Notes: generated by a model from the sequence alone, not told the origin. A DNA stretch of 64,000 nucleotides from Streptomyces liliifuscus (GCF_016598615.1 NZ_CP066831.1:2356001-2420000), one strand, 5' to 3'; positions 49,472 to 58,468 are shown, counted from the stretch's first letter. A program made the numbers and translations.

Positions 49472-49777
49472 TCAATGTGCGCCGTGCCCGGCGGAGAGCT
49501 CCTCGACCCGGCGGGCCAGGTCGAAGTCCAGCTCGGTGACGGCTCCGCCCACGCTGTGTGTGTTCACGGTGAGGGAGACGGTGTGGTAACCGAGCGTGAG
49601 GTCGGAGTGGTGGTCCAGCTCGTCCTGCACCTGGGCGATGTGCACGACCAGCGCGGCTGCCGCGAAGTGCGAGCCGAGCTGATAGGAGCGGGCGATCCGG
49701 TCTCCGTCCAGGGACCAGCCGGGCAGCTCCGCGAGCCGGTCCTCGATCTCCTTCTGCGACAGCGGTGCAGGGGGCAT
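49472..49777 (-). CDS. phhB: Pterin-4a-carbinolamine dehydratase
   Basis: A 101-residue protein matching the PCD/DCoH family: LSQKEIEDRLAELPGWSLDG at the N-terminus and the active-site stretch LDHHSDLTLGYHTVSLTVNT followed by HSVGGAVTELDFDLAR, containing the conserved HH and TH positions. It dehydrates 4a-hydroxytetrahydrobiopterin, supporting pterin-dependent hydroxylases; in bacteria without such enzymes its role is less clear. No hydroxylase gene is in the window. ATG at 49777 follows AAGGAG. Confidence 0.9.
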   Translation of the reverse strand: MPPAPLSQKEIEDRLAELPGWSLDGDRIARSYQLGSHFAAAALVVHIAQVQDELDHHSDLTLGYHTVSLTVNTHSVGGAVTELDFDLARRVEELSAGHGAH

Positions 49778-49933
49778 GATCGCGCTCCTTCCGTGACGTC
49801 CGGATCTCTTCAGCCTGCCACAGTCCGGCCGTCCCGTCCCTGGTCAGGCGCGTCCGGCGCAAGGGGCGGGGTAGGCATTCGGCCGCCGGGCCGCTCATCG
49901 ACTCCCGGGCGGCGGATCGACTACGGTCGGTAC

Positions 49934-50917
49934 ATGACCGCCGCCGCGTCCGCCTCCCCGTCCGCTGCCACGTCCACCGGCGCGTCCGCCTCCCCGTCCA
50001 CCGGCGCGTCCAGTACCTCGTCCGCCGTCACATCCACCGGCGCGTCCACCGCCCGCTCCGTCTCGGGGGCCGGGGGCGCCTCCGGCGTCGACAAGGGTGT
50101 CGGTCCGCTGCTGCGCGGCTGGCGGGAGCAGCGCCGGGTCAGCCAGCTGGAGCTGGCCCTGCGGGCCGGGTCGTCGGCGCGGCACATCAGCTTCGTCGAG
50201 ACGGGCCGCTCCCGGCCGAGCGAGGAGATGGTACTGCGGCTGGCCGAGCACCTGGACGTACCCGTGCGGGACCGCAACGCCCTTCTGCTGGCGGCCGGTT
50301 ACGCGCCCCGCTATCCCGAGACCCCGCTCGACGATCCGGCGCTGGACGCGTTGCGCGAGGGCGTGGAGCGGCTGATCCAGGGCTACGAGCCCTATCCGGC
50401 GTTCGTGGTGGACGCGACGTACAACGTGGTCGCCGCCAACCGGGGCATCGCGATGCTGCTCGACACCGTCCCCGAGCACCTCCTCGCCCCTCCGCTGAAC
50501 GCGATGCGACTGACGCTGCACCCGGAGGGTCTGGCGCCGAGGATCCGCAATCTGCGGGAGTGGCGCGGCCATCTGCTGGCCCAGATGGAGCGGGACATCG
50601 CCCTGCGCCGTTCCGAGCCGCTGCGCGCGCTGTACGAGGAGGTGGCGGCGTATCCGTATCCGTCGGAGGGTTCTTCGGAAGGCTCCTCGGAGGGCTCTCC
50701 CGAGAGCGGGAGCGGGAGCGACGAGGGGATCGGGGAGACCGTCCCCTATTTCGCCCTGCCGATGCAGATCGAGCACGACGGACGGGTGCTGTCCTTCATC
50801 TCGTCCATCTCCACGTTCAACACGCCCATGGACGTGACCGTCGCCGAGCTGGCCATCGAGACACTGCTCCCGGCCGACCCCGCGACGGTCAAGTACCTTC
50901 AGTCACTGATGTCCTGA
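49934..50917 (+). CDS. XRE-family regulator with MmyB-like ligand-binding domain
   Basis: A 327-residue protein. Residues 1-55 are low-complexity Ser/Thr/Ala repeats (ASPSAATSTGASASPSTGAS). The HTH_3/31 domain follows at about 56-118 (LLRGWREQRRVSQLELALRA, SARHISFVETGRSRPS, EMVLRLAEHLDVPVRDRN), then an MmyB-like domain (EPYPAFVVDATYNVVAANRG, IAMLLDTV) ending with AELAIETLLPADPATVKYL. MmyB-type regulators often control a neighbouring reductase or hydrolase gene. The long repetitive N-terminus is odd; a true start nearer GVDKGVGPLLRG (about 50085) is possible. It overlaps the convergent membrane gene by 19 bp. Confidence 0.82.
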   Translation: MTAAASASPSAATSTGASASPSTGASSTSSAVTSTGASTARSVSGAGGASGVDKGVGPLLRGWREQRRVSQLELALRAGSSARHISFVETGRSRPSEEMVLRLAEHLDVPVRDRNALLLAAGYAPRYPETPLDDPALDALREGVERLIQGYEPYPAFVVDATYNVVAANRGIAMLLDTVPEHLLAPPLNAMRLTLHPEGLAPRIRNLREWRGHLLAQMERDIALRRSEPLRALYEEVAAYPYPSEGSSEGSSEGSPESGSGSDEGIGETVPYFALPMQIEHDGRVLSFISSISTFNTPMDVTVAELAIETLLPADPATVKYLQSLMS

Positions 50918-51333
50918 GGTTCGGTCAGCGCTCGCAGCGCCACGTACTGCGCCAGGGCGAATCCCGCAACGGTCAGTGCCTGCAAGGGAATCCACACCGC
51001 TCCGGCGGTGCTCGGCGACAGCCACACGGCGAGCGCGACGAAACTCAGCACCGCCCAGGCGAGGTTGATCTCGATCACGGCCCGTACCGGTAGGACCGGC
51101 GGCCGGCGGTGCGAGGCCAGCCAGGCGACGCCGGCCGCGTACACCGTGAGAACCAGGCCGAGTACGAGCAGCAGGCCCGGGCCGACATCGAGCAGCCGCC
51201 CCAGCGGTCCGGACGCGACGAGGTAGGCGACGCCGTTCACCCCGGTCACCGCCGCGTCGAGCGCCAGGAAGCGGCGCAGCATGGTCTGCGGCTCGGTGGT
51301 ACGGGCCAGGGCGGCGAAGTGGGTTGCGGACAT
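50899..51333 (-). CDS. Four-helix membrane protein, function unknown
   Basis: A 144-residue integral membrane protein with four predicted helices (about residues 20-43, 52-73, 85-106 and 111-136: FLALDAAVTGVNGVAYLVAS, GLLLVLGLVLTVYAAGVAWL, INLAWAVLSFVALAVWLS, LQALTVAGFALAQYVALRAL). It has no enzyme motifs I can name. ATG at 51333 follows GGAGGGTGATC. It is divergent from an HTH-DUF5753 gene; two inverted repeats lie in the shared region. Confidence 0.78.
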   Translation of the reverse strand: MSATHFAALARTTEPQTMLRRFLALDAAVTGVNGVAYLVASGPLGRLLDVGPGLLLVLGLVLTVYAAGVAWLASHRRPPVLPVRAVIEINLAWAVLSFVALAVWLSPSTAGAVWIPLQALTVAGFALAQYVALRALTEPQDISD

Positions 51334-51367
51334 GGCGGATCACCCTCCGTCGAGGTCGTGGCGAACT

Positions 51368-51423
51368 GGTGGGACCCGGTTTCCGGACCGGAGTGCGCCG
51401 CCCCGGAAACCGGTACACCCACC
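51368..51423. repeat. Extended inverted repeat upstream of the HTH-DUF5753 gene
   Basis: CCGGTTTCCGG (51376-51386) and CCGGAAACCGG (51403-51413) are perfect arms, flanked outside by GGTGGG (51368) and CCCACC (51418) that also pair. It lies between divergent genes and may be a regulatory hairpin. Confidence 0.6.
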
Positions 51424-51449
51424 ATGGCGTGCGCCCCGGGTGACGGTCG

Positions 51450-51466
51450 ATTACCGCTGAGGTAAT
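51450..51466. promoter_or_regulatory. ATTACC palindrome upstream of the HTH-DUF5753 gene
   Basis: ATTACC-GCTGA-GGTAAT, perfect 6-bp arms, 81-97 bp before the GTG at 51547. A plausible operator in the promoter region. Confidence 0.45.
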
Positions 51467-51546
51467 GACAACGCCCCGGATCAGGTGAGGGTTGAGCGGG
51501 AACATGGCACACTTCTCGCCATGCTCGGCGCTTGGGGAGGCGTGGC

Positions 51547-52410
51547 GTGAGTGAAAGGCGTCCTGCGCCGACCGTGGGGCAGGTGGTGCTGGGTAGACGG
51601 CTGCAGGAGTTGCGCGAGGCGTCCGGTCTGAGACGGGACGAGGCCGCGCGGATCCTGCGGGTCACGGGCGCGACCATCCGCCGCATGGAGATGGCCGAGG
51701 TCGCGCTGAAGATCCCGTACGTCCAGGTGCTGCTGTCGACGTACGGCGTGCCCGACGACGAGATCGCGGCGTTCGTCCGGCTGACCGAGGAGGCGAACCA
51801 GCCAGGTTGGTGGCAGCGCTTCCACGACGTCCTGCCGGACTGGTTCAGCATGCATGTGAGCCTGGAGGGCGCGGCCTCGATCATCCGGTCGTACGAGCCG
51901 CACTTCGTGCCCGGGCTGCTGCAGACCGAGGACTACGCCCGCGCGGTTCTGGAGGCGGGCACGGTCGGGCAGACCGGGCCCGAGGAGATCGAGCGCCATG
52001 TGTCCCTGCGGATGGCCCGGCAGAAGCTGCTGACCGGGGAGAACCCGCCGCACCTCTGGGTGATCATGGAGGAAACGGTACTGCGGCGGCCGGTCAGCAT
52101 TCGCTCCGAGGTGATGACCGAACAGCTCGACCATCTGCTGGAGGCCGTCGAGAACGACCACATCACGCTGCAGATCGCCGAGTTCGCGTCCGGGCCTCAT
52201 CCGGGGACGTACGCGCCGTTCGTGCTGTTCCGCTTCGCGGAGCCGGAGCTTCCGGACATGGTGTACACCGAGTATCTGACCGGGGCGCTGTATCTCGACT
52301 CTCGCAACGAGGTGGCTGCGCATCTGGAGGTGCTGGACCATATGACGACCGGGGCGGCGGGGGCGCGGCGGACCGCGGAATTGATTCGGGCGCGGCGGGC
52401 TGATTTCTAG
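51547..52410 (+). CDS. Helix-turn-helix DUF5753 regulator
   Basis: A 287-residue protein of the very large Streptomyces HTH_31-DUF5753 family. The HTH is at about 10-65 (LGRRLQELREASGLRRDEAA, RVTGATIRRMEMAEVALKIP). The C-terminal DUF5753 part has the marker FVPGLLQTEDYARAVL and LRMARQKLLTGENPPHLWVI. Such genes are usually followed by a small DUF397 gene, as in WhiJ-like systems; here none is visible and the next gene is convergent. GTG at 51547 follows GGGGAGG. The target is unknown. Confidence 0.9.
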   Translation: MSERRPAPTVGQVVLGRRLQELREASGLRRDEAARILRVTGATIRRMEMAEVALKIPYVQVLLSTYGVPDDEIAAFVRLTEEANQPGWWQRFHDVLPDWFSMHVSLEGAASIIRSYEPHFVPGLLQTEDYARAVLEAGTVGQTGPEEIERHVSLRMARQKLLTGENPPHLWVIMEETVLRRPVSIRSEVMTEQLDHLLEAVENDHITLQIAEFASGPHPGTYAPFVLFRFAEPELPDMVYTEYLTGALYLDSRNEVAAHLEVLDHMTTGAAGARRTAELIRARRADF

Positions 52411-52459
52411 AGTGCGGGGCTTGTTGTTGTTCGCTGGCTGACGGCCGTCGTGGGCTGGT

Positions 52460-52479
52460 CGCGCAGTTCCTCGCGCCCC
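52460..52479 (-). repeat. Dispersed repeat, copy 9
   Basis: CGCGCAGTTCCTCGCGCCCC, one base from the consensus, 49 bp after the HTH-DUF5753 stop. The hairpin half is degenerate. Confidence 0.6.
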
Positions 52480-52532
52480 TGGGTGGGTGGGGGCTGCTGT
52501 TGATTGTCGGGTGACGGCCGTCGGTGGCTGGG

Positions 52533-52577
52533 CGCGCCGTTCCCCGCGCCCCTGAGGGGGCTTCGCCCCTCAGGGGC
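52533..52577 (-). terminator. dnaK terminator merged with dispersed repeat, copy 10
   Basis: CGCGCCGTTCCCCGCGCCCC (52533-52552) runs into GCCCCTGAGGGGGC-TTC-GCCCCTCAGGGGC (52548-52577), a stem of about 12 bp. It ends nine bases before the dnaK stop codon on the minus strand, so it is the probable terminator. Confidence 0.75.
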
Positions 52578-52586
52578 CGGGCGCCA

Positions 52587-54488
52587 TCAGGTCGGGGTGT
52601 CCTTTGTGGTGTTGCCCGGCTTGCCCTCCGTCGGGTCTTTTTCGTCGTCGACGATCTCCGCGTCGACCACGCCCTCCTCGTCCCCCGGTGGGGACTGTTC
52701 GGTGGGCGGCTGGTCCTGTGGGGGTGACTGCTGGGCCTGGGCGTACATGGCCTGGCCCATCTTCTGGCTGACGGTGGCGAGTTTCTCGACGCCGGTGCGC
52801 AGGGTGTTCGTGTCCGTGGCCTCGCGTTGCTCCAGGAGGGCCTTGAGCTCGGTGATCGCGGACTCGACCTCGGTCTTCGTGTCGGCCGGGACGCGTTCCT
52901 CGTTCTCACGGATGAACTTCTCGGTCTGGTACACGAGTTGCTCGGCCTGGTTGCGGGTCTCCGCGGCTTCCCGGCGCCCCCGGTCCTCGTCGGCGTACTG
53001 CTCGGCCTCGCGCATCATGCGGTCGATGTCGTCCTTGGGGAGCGCCGAGCCGCCCGTGACGGTCATCTTCTGTTCGCGGCCGGTGGCGAGGTCCTTCGCG
53101 GAGACGTGCATGATGCCGTTGGCGTCGATGTCGAAGGCGACCTCGATCTGCGGGACCCCGCGGGGCGAGGGCGGCAGCCCGGTGAGGTCGAAGACGCCCA
53201 ACTTCTTGTTGTAGGCGGCGATTTCGCGCTCACCCTGGAAAACCTGGATGCCGACCGAGGGCTGGTTGTCCGTGGCGGTGGTGAAGATCTCCGAACGCCT
53301 CGTGGGAATGGTCGTGTTGCGCTCGATGAGCTTCGTCATGATGCCGCCCTTGGTCTCGATGCCCAGGGACAGCGGGGTGACGTCGAGGAGCAGCACGTCC
53401 TTCACGTCGCCGCGGATGACGCCCGCCTGGAGGGCCGCGCCGAGGGCCACGACCTCGTCCGGGTTGACGCCCTTGTGCGGGTCCTTGCCGGTGAGTTCCT
53501 TGACCAGCTCGGTCACCGCGGGCATCCGGGTGGAACCACCGACGAGGATGACGTGGTCGACCACCGAGAGCTTCACACCCGCGTCCTTGACCGCCTGGTG
53601 GAAGGGGTTCTTGCAGCGGTCGAGCAGGTCGGCGGTGAGCTCCTGGAACTGGGCGCGCGTCAGTTTCTCGTCGAGGTGCAGCGGGCCCTCGGCGGAGGCG
53701 GTGATGTAGGGCAGGTTGATGGTCGTCTCGGTGGACGAGGACAGCTCGATCTTGGCCTTCTCCGCACCCTCGCGCAGCCGCTGGAGCGCCATCTTGTCCT
53801 GGCCGAGGTCGATGCCGTACGAGCCCTTGAAGCGTTTGACGAGGTGCTCGACGATCCGGTGGTCCCAGTCGTCGCCGCCCAGCTGGGTGTCGCCGTTGGT
53901 GGCCTTGACCTCGATGACGCCGTCGCCGATCTCCAGGAGCGAGACGTCGAAGGTACCGCCGCCCAGGTCGAAGACGAGGACGGTCTGCTCCTCGCCGCGG
54001 TCGAGTCCGTACGCGAGGGCCGCGGCCGTCGGTTCGTTGATGATCCGCAGGACCTTGAGGCCCGCGATCTCGCCGGCCTCCTTGGTGGCCTGGCGCTGGG
54101 TGTCGTCGAAGTAGGCGGGCACGGTGATCACCGCGTCGGTGACGTCCTCGCCGAGATACGCCTCGGCGTCCCGCTTCAGTTTCTGGAGCACGCGCGCGGA
54201 CAGTTCCTGCGCGCGGTAGCGGGTGCCGTCGACCGTGCCACTGTCGGGGAACCGCCAACTCGGTTCGCCCATATGGCGTTTGACGGAGCGCGCGGTGCGC
54301 TCGACGTTCGTCACGGCCTGCCGTTTGGCGACCTCACCCACCAGTACCTCGTTGTTCTTGGCGAAGGCCACCACCGAGGGGGTGGTTCGCGCGCCCTCGG
54401 AGTTGGCGACGACCGTGGGCTCACCCCCTTCCAGAACAGCCACCACCGAGTTGGTGGTACCGAGATCGATCCCGACCGCACGTGCCAT
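52587..54488 (-). CDS. dnaK: Hsp70 chaperone DnaK, orphan second-type copy
   Basis: A 633-residue Hsp70. The ATPase domain opens [20 protein letters not shown], with [16 protein letters not shown] and [17 protein letters not shown]; the substrate domain has [20 protein letters not shown]. The C-terminus is a Gln/Pro-rich lid tail ending in [20 protein letters not shown]. It lacks grpE, dnaJ and hspR neighbours, so it is probably a paralog of the main dnaK operon gene. A HAIR-like half site (54533-54553) upstream hints at HspR control. ATG at 54488 follows GGAAGGGGA. Confidence 0.92.
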   Translation of the reverse strand: MARAVGIDLGTTNSVVAVLEGGEPTVVANSEGARTTPSVVAFAKNNEVLVGEVAKRQAVTNVERTARSVKRHMGEPSWRFPDSGTVDGTRYRAQELSARVLQKLKRDAEAYLGEDVTDAVITVPAYFDDTQRQATKEAGEIAGLKVLRIINEPTAAALAYGLDRGEEQTVLVFDLGGGTFDVSLLEIGDGVIEVKATNGDTQLGGDDWDHRIVEHLVKRFKGSYGIDLGQDKMALQRLREGAEKAKIELSSSTETTINLPYITASAEGPLHLDEKLTRAQFQELTADLLDRCKNPFHQAVKDAGVKLSVVDHVILVGGSTRMPAVTELVKELTGKDPHKGVNPDEVVALGAALQAGVIRGDVKDVLLLDVTPLSLGIETKGGIMTKLIERNTTIPTRRSEIFTTATDNQPSVGIQVFQGEREIAAYNKKLGVFDLTGLPPSPRGVPQIEVAFDIDANGIMHVSAKDLATGREQKMTVTGGSALPKDDIDRMMREAEQYADEDRGRREAAETRNQAEQLVYQTEKFIRENEERVPADTKTEVESAITELKALLEQREATDTNTLRTGVEKLATVSQKMGQAMYAQAQQSPPQDQPPTEQSPPGDEEGVVDAEIVDDEKDPTEGKPGNTTKDTPT

Positions 54489-54532
54489 GTCCGTCCCCTT
54501 CCGCCCGGGCCCTAACGCCTACCATCACAAAA

Positions 54533-54553
54533 CTTGAGTGCCTCCCTGTCAAT
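54533..54553. promoter_or_regulatory. HAIR-like HspR site upstream of dnaK
   Basis: CTTGAGT (54533-54539), seven bases, then TGTCAAT, against the HspR consensus CTTGAGT-N7-ACTCAAG: the left half is perfect, the right matches 4 of 7. It lies 45 bp before the ATG. Confidence 0.5.
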
Positions 54554-54611
54554 GGGGCGGGTACCCCGACGGAAGCGGACGATCCCGGACGACGGCTCCG
54601 GACATGACGAT

Positions 54612-54641
54612 GCCGCGGCCCGAAGCGATTCGGGCCGCGGC
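54612..54641 (-). terminator. Terminator of the phytase-like esterase gene
   Basis: GCCGCGGCCCGAA-GCGA-TTCGGGCCGCGGC, a perfect 13-bp stem 25 bp after the stop on the minus strand. Confidence 0.9.
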
Positions 54642-54666
54642 CGGTGCCAGCGGCAGAACCGCGCCC

Positions 54667-55881
54667 CTAGCGGAGAGCGCGCTTGTCCGCCTTCAGGCTC
54701 TGTGAGAGCCGGATGGTGATGAACTCGTTGTTGTCCGCCTTGCCCGGCGTACGGCCGGAGGAGAACGGGAAGTTGTTGTCGTTCAGGACGGCCAGCGTCC
54801 GGTTGTCGAGGAGAACCACGTCCTCGATCGTGGTGAACGGGAAGGTGAAGGTCTCGCCGAAGCCGCCGAGGCCCTTCGGGTTCGCGATGTTCATCAGGTC
54901 GGCCACGAGGGTCTTGTCCATGACCCCGTCGCCGTTGCGGTCACGCGTGTCCGCGAGGTAGATCCGCTTGAACTTGGCGTCGGCGCCCTGGCCGCCGTCG
55001 CGCTCGATGACGAGGAAACGGTTCCTGTCGACGGCGATGGCGTCACCGATGGCGTTGGAGGGCGACTCCAGGCGGTAGGTGAAACGCTTCCCGGTGTAGT
55101 CCCGGCTCTTCAGGTCGAACTCGCTGAAGCGCAGGTCACCGGGGGTGTCACCGTTGACCGTGCCTTCGAGGAGCGGGTAGAGCCGACGGCCGTCGACCGA
55201 GCGGACCATGCCCTCGAAGCCCTTGCTGCCACCGATGGTGGGCTGGGCGCCGTTCAGGTACGGGTTCTCCGGCGCCCGCACTCCGTCGAGCGAGATGGGG
55301 GCTTCGAGCAGCCTGCCGGTCGACGAGAAGTGCAGCAGGAACGGGCCGAACTCGTCGCCCAGCCAGTACGAGCCGTCGTACGCCCGCACGATCGACTCGA
55401 CGTCGAAGTCGGCGCCGGTCAGCACCCGGTCGGCCCGGGTGAGCGGGAACGGCACCTTGCGGTACGGGTCACTGAGGTTGAAGCCGCCCAGGACCTTGAC
55501 CTTGCCGCTCTTCGTGTCCGGCTCGACGCGGTGCACGCGGAGCAGGAAGTCGGCGCTGTTGGCCTTGCCGCCGTAGCCGTTGTCGGACAGCACGTCGTAG
55601 CTGCCGTCGTGGCGGTTGACGGCGCCGCTGAAGCCCTGGACGGGCTGGTCGGCGAACGGGCCGGTGATGCCGTTGAACGGGCCCGCCCCGATGGCAGAGC
55701 CGGACGGCTCGCTGTTCGGGACGAACGTCTCGGCCGGGAGCGAGGCGAAACCGGTCAGCTTGGCCTGGCCGAAGGCCGTGGTGGCCCGACCGTGGTCCTT
55801 GGAGTCGCGGTCGGCCACGGCGGGCGACGCGAGTCCGACGGTCAGCGCGACAACGCCGGCCGTGATCGAAAGTCTGTTCAT
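54667..55881 (-). CDS. Secreted esterase-like/phytase-like propeller protein
   Basis: A 404-residue secreted protein. The signal peptide (1-23) ends at SPAVADR. The domain matches the esterase-like activity of phytase family: GFSGAVNRHDGSYDVLSDNG, YGGKANSADFLLRVHRVEPD, ADFDVESIVRAYDGSYWLGD, EFGPFLLHFSSTGRL and KGFEGMVRSVDGRRLYPLLE. These proteins are six-bladed propellers, some with phosphodiesterase or phytase activity; the substrate is not established. ATG at 55881, with only weak ribosome-site potential. Confidence 0.85.
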   Translation of the reverse strand: MNRLSITAGVVALTVGLASPAVADRDSKDHGRATTAFGQAKLTGFASLPAETFVPNSEPSGSAIGAGPFNGITGPFADQPVQGFSGAVNRHDGSYDVLSDNGYGGKANSADFLLRVHRVEPDTKSGKVKVLGGFNLSDPYRKVPFPLTRADRVLTGADFDVESIVRAYDGSYWLGDEFGPFLLHFSSTGRLLEAPISLDGVRAPENPYLNGAQPTIGGSKGFEGMVRSVDGRRLYPLLEGTVNGDTPGDLRFSEFDLKSRDYTGKRFTYRLESPSNAIGDAIAVDRNRFLVIERDGGQGADAKFKRIYLADTRDRNGDGVMDKTLVADLMNIANPKGLGGFGETFTFPFTTIEDVVLLDNRTLAVLNDNNFPFSSGRTPGKADNNEFITIRLSQSLKADKRALR

Positions 55882-56017
55882 GGCCCGCACATTAGGGAGC
55901 CCGGGTGAAATGCGGTCGAACACAGGACGACGCGCACCACGGAGATCCGGTGCGGCATCGCCCATCCAGGTCGTGCCCGCATCGGTCTGGTCCTGCTCCG
56001 GCCGCCGGGTCCTGGTC

Positions 56018-56065
56018 CGGCCGCCGGGCAAGCTCCTGTCAGTGAAGCAGCTTGCCCGGCGGCCG
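56018..56065. repeat. 17-bp perfect inverted repeat
   Basis: CGGCCGCCGGGCAAGCT (56018-56034) pairs with AGCTTGCCCGGCGGCCG (56049-56065) around 14 bases. TCCGGCCGCCGGG is also directly repeated at 55997 and 56015. It lies between the OsmC and esterase genes and may act as a second terminator. Confidence 0.7.
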
Positions 56066-56083
56066 ATCCGAGTCGCCTCAGAT

Positions 56084-56108
56084 GGCCGGTCGTCTCGGAC
56101 GACCGGCC
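56084..56108 (-). terminator. Terminator of the OsmC gene
   Basis: GGCCGGTCGT-CTCGG-ACGACCGGCC, perfect 10-bp stem, 15 bp after the OsmC stop. Confidence 0.85.
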
Positions 56109-56123
56109 AGGCAGAATCGCAGG

Positions 56124-56552
56124 TCAGGCGAGCTTCGCCGACAGCGTGATCGTCGTGCCGGTCAGCGCCTGGCTGACCGGGCAGTTCTTCTTGGCGTCCT
56201 CGGCGGCCGCGACGAACGCGTCTTCCTCGATGCCCGGCACGGTGCCCTCCACCGTGAGGTGGATGCCCGTGATGCCCTCGCCCGGCTGGAACGTGACGTC
56301 GGCGGAGGTGGTGAGCTTGGTGGCCGGCGTGCCGGCCCCGGCCAGGGCGTGCGAGAACGCCATGGAGAAGCAGCTGGAGTGCGCGGCGGCGATCAGCTCT
56401 TCGGGGCTGGTCTTGCCGTTCGCGTCCTGGGAGCGCGACGCCCAAGTCACGGGCTGCTGAGCGATGGCGCCGGAGGAGTCGAAGTTGACAACTCCGTTGC
56501 CCTCGAGCAGGTTGCCTTCCCAGACGGTGTGTGCGGAGCGCGTTGTTGCCAC
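56124..56552 (-). CDS. OsmC family peroxiredoxin
   Basis: A 142-residue OsmC/Ohr-fold protein. The peroxidatic Cys61 sits in TSPEELIAAAHSSCFSMAFS, with the partner Cys124 in KKNCPVSQALTGTTI. The N-terminal WEGNLLEGNGVV matches OsmC rather than Ohr. It reduces organic hydroperoxides using thiols in the cytoplasm. GTG at 56552 gives MATTRSAHTVWEG and has AAAGGGA upstream; the longer frame to 56642 is unlikely. Confidence 0.92.
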   Translation of the reverse strand: MATTRSAHTVWEGNLLEGNGVVNFDSSGAIAQQPVTWASRSQDANGKTSPEELIAAAHSSCFSMAFSHALAGAGTPATKLTTSADVTFQPGEGITGIHLTVEGTVPGIEEDAFVAAAEDAKKNCPVSQALTGTTITLSAKLA

Positions 56553-56616
56553 GATGAATCCCTTTCGATCAGGTCCCGGTTTTGGGGTCCGTAGCACTAT
56601 CCGATCACACTCGGGC

Positions 56617-58422
56617 TCAGCGCACGCGAAAGACGGGCCCACGTGCGGTGAACGGCAGGGACGAACCCTGTGGGATCAGGTAGGCGTGCTCGCGCCGGAC
56701 GCGCAGGACGTCGCACCAGCCGTCCGTGATGATCAGGATCGGGGCGCCCGGCGGGAAGTCCTCGGCGCGGTGCAGCAGATCGACGCCGGGCTGGAGGATG
56801 GTGCCGCCTCGGCCGTGGACCCGTACCCGGCCCGCGATGTCCGTGACGGGGAGGAAGCCCGCGTCGTGCGGGGCCGCGTCGCAGAAGACGACCCGGGCGG
56901 CCGGCACGTCACGGGCCTCGGCGTACGAGGCGATGGCGCCCAGTGCCTTGCCGAGGAGGGTGCGGTCCATGGAGCCGGAGGTGTCGAGGACGACGCCGAA
57001 GGTGCAGCGGGCGATCTCCTCGGGCGGGAAGTAGCGTCCGGCGCGCGGGATGTCGGGGGTGGCCGCCTGGCGGCGGGCGGGGCGCGCGTAGGTCCGTACG
57101 GGCTCCGGGCGGGGCACGAACTCGTCGAACCAGCGGGCGAGTTGGGCGTCCCAGGGCAGCGGCGGGTGGTTGAGCGCGCGGATCTCCTCCACCAGTCCGC
57201 CGGGCAGGAAGCCGCGGCTCTGCTGCTGGTGCAGGTCGAGACCGTTGCCGAGGCCGCGGCGGTAGAACTCGTCGAGGTCCACGTAGTCGCGCGGTGAGCC
57301 GAGCGGGCCGCCGAGGATGTCGCCGACGCCCTTGCCTCGCAGGGTGGCGAGCCGTCGCACGCGGCGCAGGTCGGTGGCGATCCGGTCGTAGACCTCCTCG
57401 GCGGAGAGGTCCTTCAACTCCTGGTCGTACAGCAGCCCTTCGGGCATCGTGCCGACCTGCATCTCGACCAGCCAGGCGTTGATGACGTAGTCGCAGGCGA
57501 CGTTGAAGAGGTAGGGGTCGCGGGCGCCGCAGCGGTCGCCGTGACGCAGCGCGGCGTGCAGCATCTCGTGGGCGAGGACGAACCGCCATTCCTCGTCGTC
57601 GAGTTGGCGCAGCGGGTTGATGTAGATCTCGGCGGCCCCCGCGTCGACCGCGGCGACGGAGATGCCGTGCGCGCGGGCGAGTTCGGCGTCCGCGACGATC
57701 GTGATGCCGGCCGCGATGCCGCCGAGGAGGGGGTAGGAGGAGACGAACCAGCTCAGCGCCCGCTCCCAGGGCTGCAGCGGGGTGAGACCGCCGCGCATCG
57801 AGTCGCGGCGGCCGCCCGCCATGTCCATCGCGGTGGCCACCGTGCGGGTCAGCGCGTGGGCGAAGGCGAGCTGCCAGTCCGGCGGCCGGCCGCCGAGCCA
57901 GCTGTCCCAGGGCACCAGGAGCTGGTCCGGCTCGCCGCCCGCGGTGCCGCAGCGCTCGTACATGGGCGGGATGCCGTCGCGGCGCCAGCGCGCGGCGAGC
58001 TGCTCCTCGTCGCCGTCCGGGTACGACATCGGCAGATCCGCCGGGGTCCGGCCGATCGGGAAGCCGAGCAGGAAGCGGTTGACGACGACACAGCGGGCCG
58101 CGATGTCGAACCGGTCGGGCTGGGCGCGCAGGCCGGTCGCCGCCGTGACATGGCCGAAGCCGAGATGCAGGGCGCTGTGGGCGACCGCCCAGGCCCACTC
58201 GACGGGGTCGGCGCGGCGCTTGGGGTGGACGTGCAGCACGCCGTCGGAGTCGACGCGTACGAGTCCGTCGTCCGGCGCCTCCTCGCAGTCCTCCTGACGG
58301 CAGGTGCTGAACCCTATGGCGGCCAGCGCGCGGTTGGCCCGCACGAGCCGCATCCCCTCGGCGAACGCCTCGGCTGCCAGGTCCTTCTTCCGGGGCGGCT
58401 CCTGATTGCGCGTACGGCTCAT
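56617..58422 (-). CDS. VWA-like protein with metallopeptidase-like domain (DUF2201)
   Basis: A 601-residue protein. The N-terminal half is a DUF2201-type predicted metallopeptidase domain with the zinc-like motif HEMLHAALRHGD (HEMLH at 285-289). The C-terminal VWA-like domain has the MIDAS LDTSGSM near residue 490 and TDGWCD as a later metal-site motif. Such proteins are encoded next to a MoxR-type AAA ATPase and are thought to work with it as a chaperone or maturation pair. The AAA gene lies 46 bp upstream on the same strand, so they form an operon. The client is unknown. ATG at 58422. Confidence 0.88.
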   Translation of the reverse strand: MSRTRNQEPPRKKDLAAEAFAEGMRLVRANRALAAIGFSTCRQEDCEEAPDDGLVRVDSDGVLHVHPKRRADPVEWAWAVAHSALHLGFGHVTAATGLRAQPDRFDIAARCVVVNRFLLGFPIGRTPADLPMSYPDGDEEQLAARWRRDGIPPMYERCGTAGGEPDQLLVPWDSWLGGRPPDWQLAFAHALTRTVATAMDMAGGRRDSMRGGLTPLQPWERALSWFVSSYPLLGGIAAGITIVADAELARAHGISVAAVDAGAAEIYINPLRQLDDEEWRFVLAHEMLHAALRHGDRCGARDPYLFNVACDYVINAWLVEMQVGTMPEGLLYDQELKDLSAEEVYDRIATDLRRVRRLATLRGKGVGDILGGPLGSPRDYVDLDEFYRRGLGNGLDLHQQQSRGFLPGGLVEEIRALNHPPLPWDAQLARWFDEFVPRPEPVRTYARPARRQAATPDIPRAGRYFPPEEIARCTFGVVLDTSGSMDRTLLGKALGAIASYAEARDVPAARVVFCDAAPHDAGFLPVTDIAGRVRVHGRGGTILQPGVDLLHRAEDFPPGAPILIITDGWCDVLRVRREHAYLIPQGSSLPFTARGPVFRVR

Positions 58423-58468
58423 CGCGCGGCCCCTTCCCGGCGGTCGGCCGCGCGCCCGCGCGGAGCGC

